From Candidatus Epulonipiscium sp. (GTDB lineage Bacteria; Bacillota_A; Clostridia; Lachnospirales; Cellulosilyticaceae): a DNA stretch of 16,242 nt. This document shows positions 15,431 through 16,242 of this stretch, piece by piece. A model generated the notes under the pieces. It ran no database searches. It saw only the letters and a program-made list of their open reading frames with translations, and was not told the origin of the DNA. Each line of letters begins with the position of its first letter. Position 1 is the first letter of the stretch. The stretch spans positions 1 through 16,242 of the forward strand of contig DUUM01000277.1 in NCBI GenBank assembly GCA_012841565.1, given 5' to 3'. A program made the translations under genes and the position numbers.

Positions 15431-15648
15431 GTTGGCGCATAAACTGAGTGGCATAGCAACCGCTCATATATAAGAGTTTCGTAAAGTACTAGTTGCTCAG
15501 ATGTCGTTCATTTGCTAAAAGCTAAAACTCGCTGCGCTCAAACAGTTAGCTTTTTTAACGCAAATGAACGACATCTATCGCAAAGTACTTTTACGAAAAT
15601 CTTATAAATATTCGCTTATTGCTATGCCACTCAGTTTATTGCGACCGA
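15431..15648. repeat. Long near-palindromic hairpin element (MITE-like)
   Basis: About 218 bp folds into one long hairpin. Perfectly paired blocks are 15440-15459 with 15619-15638 (20 bp, ACTGAGTGGCATAGC core), 15499-15515 with 15560-15576 (17 bp, GATGTCGTTCATTTGC core), and 15477-15490 with a one-base-bulged copy at about 15584-15598. The apex has a 9-bp stem (15517-15525 with 15546-15554) around the 20-nt loop 15526-15545, with a T6 run after it. It starts 5 bp after the DUF896 stop. No transposase and no clear target-site duplication were seen. It may be a non-autonomous mobile element, and its apex may serve as the terminator of the proB operon. Confidence 0.75.
15517..15556 (+). terminator. 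Terminator-like apex of the long hairpin
   Basis: AAAAGCTAA (15517-15525) pairs with TTAGCTTTT (15546-15554), with T6 at 15551-15556 and a large 20-nt loop. The stem is weak alone but is stabilised by the outer arms. It is the only candidate end for the proB-DUF896 transcript. Confidence 0.4.
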
Positions 15649-15785
15649 ATGTTATTGACGCTGTGTTGGGGGTTGATGGCGGTTGGTGGATGAGGTCAGA
15701 TTGGGCGACAAGCTGCGCCGTCGCCGTTTCTGAGGGAGAGTATAGGGCGAGTTTGAGTTGGCTAGTGCTGTGCTTAGGGGCATAA
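15649..15785. other. G-rich noncoding stretch
   Basis: By hand count 15661-15780 has 70 G+C in 120 bases, with strong G over C on the + strand, in an otherwise clearly AT-rich window. Neither strand shows a convincing protein. An open frame that begins inside the hairpin (15564-15785) has no ribosome site and no recognisable domain. No further inverted repeat or RNA gene was recognised here. Confidence 0.6.
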
Positions 15786-15786
15786 A
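15758..15786 (+). promoter_or_regulatory. Possible promoter of the cyclo-ligase gene
   Basis: TTGGCT (15758-15763), 17 bp, CATAAA (15781-15786). Both boxes are imperfect, but the spacing and position 26 bp before the ATG fit. Confidence 0.35.
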
Positions 15787-15811
15787 GCGACTATGTTAGG
15801 AGAGTGACACA

Positions 15812-16242
15812 ATGGATAAAAAACAAATACGTAAGATTATGAAGGGCCAAAGAGCCAAGGTGTCAAAGGATGAGGTGCTGGGGTATTCTAGTATCATTTG
15901 GGATAAAATCTATAGTATGACAAGTTTTAAGTCTGCAGCGACATTACTTTTGTATAGTAGCATAGGCAACGAAGTGGATACGGAAGAAATTGCAAGGAAA
16001 GCTTTATCTATGGGTAAAAGAATAGGCTATCCAGTCACAGACTCAGGAGATAATACAATGGAATTTCATGCTGTTAATGATCTAAACGAACTCCTTCCTA
16101 TTAAAACAGGTAACTTTAGTTTACTAGAACCCAAGGCAGATCCGAGTAGCAAAATTATACCTGACGCAGATACCTTAATGATTGTGCCGGGTTTAGCCTT
16201 TGATAAGGATCTTTATCGTACTGGTTACGGTGGTGGGTTCTA
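15812..16242 (+). CDS. 5-formyltetrahydrofolate cyclo-ligase, 5' part (cut by window end)
   Basis: Converts 5-formyltetrahydrofolate to 5,10-methenyltetrahydrofolate with ATP, returning folate to the one-carbon pool. The frame from ATG 15812 stays open to the last base, giving 143 residues of an enzyme normally about 180-200 long. Family features are the basic N-terminus MDKKQIRKIMKGQRAKVS, TLLLYSSIGNEVDT (around 45-58), GKRIGYPVTD, and the signature IVPGLAFDKDLYRTGYGGGF near the cut end, which includes the nucleotide-binding glycine-rich turn. AGGAG (15798-15802) lies 9 nt upstream of the start. It follows the hairpin element and G-rich stretch, so it is probably not in the proB transcript. 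The family call is secure. The missing 3' end lies beyond the window and is not evidence of a broken gene. Confidence 0.93.
   Translation, partial: MDKKQIRKIMKGQRAKVSKDEVLGYSSIIWDKIYSMTSFKSAATLLLYSSIGNEVDTEEIARKALSMGKRIGYPVTDSGDNTMEFHAVNDLNELLPIKTGNFSLLEPKADPSSKIIPDADTLMIVPGLAFDKDLYRTGYGGGF

Noticed and set aside
15564..15785. 73-aa + strand open frame after the hairpin
   Set aside because: It begins inside the hairpin arm, has no ribosome site and no family resemblance; the second half is just G-rich sequence.

Overview
The window is AT-rich, + strand only in its coding content, and looks like a low-GC Gram-positive of the class Clostridia, probably a Lachnospirales/Cellulosilyticum-type lineage. 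The signs are AGGAGG-type ribosome sites, clean sigma-A promoters with 17-bp spacers, RNase J, a mltG-trmR-U32 gene order as in Firmicutes, DUF1292 and DUF896 (YnzC) proteins, and a divergent type IIA topoisomerase pair. I cannot name a species. No tRNA, rRNA, CRISPR array, transposase or phage gene was seen.

Layout. (1) 22-1701: RNase J with its own hairpin terminator. (2) 1778-4896: one transcription unit, promoter - mltG - trmR-like methyltransferase - U32 (TrhP-like) protein - terminator. It joins cell-wall glycan processing to the two enzymes that make 5-methoxyuridine at the tRNA wobble position. (3) 4948-6707: a secreted L,D-transpeptidase carrying an in-frame 15-bp tandem repeat. (4) 6740-9166: M18 aminopeptidase, cytosolic cyclophilin and a small acidic DUF1292 protein, ending in a strong terminator. 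(5) 9281-9987: a lipoprotein cyclophilin, paralogous to the cytosolic one, followed by a perfect 27-bp inverted repeat. (6) 10032-14301: promoter - ParE/GyrB-like subunit - ParC/GyrA-like subunit, a complete but divergent type IIA topoisomerase with a short C-terminal domain. (7) 14327-15426: proB (short form, no PUA domain) and a DUF896/YnzC protein. (8) 15427-15811: a gene-free stretch holding a roughly 218-bp near-palindromic hairpin element, then about 135 bp of unusually G-rich sequence. (9) 15812-16242: the 5' part of a 5-formyltetrahydrofolate cyclo-ligase gene, cut by the window end.

Most of the window is conserved housekeeping content. The parts that stand out are the divergent topoisomerase pair, the pentapeptide-repeat L,D-transpeptidase, the paired cytosolic/lipoprotein cyclophilins, and the long hairpin element with the G-rich tract. 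I see no clear sign of a new defence or mobile system.
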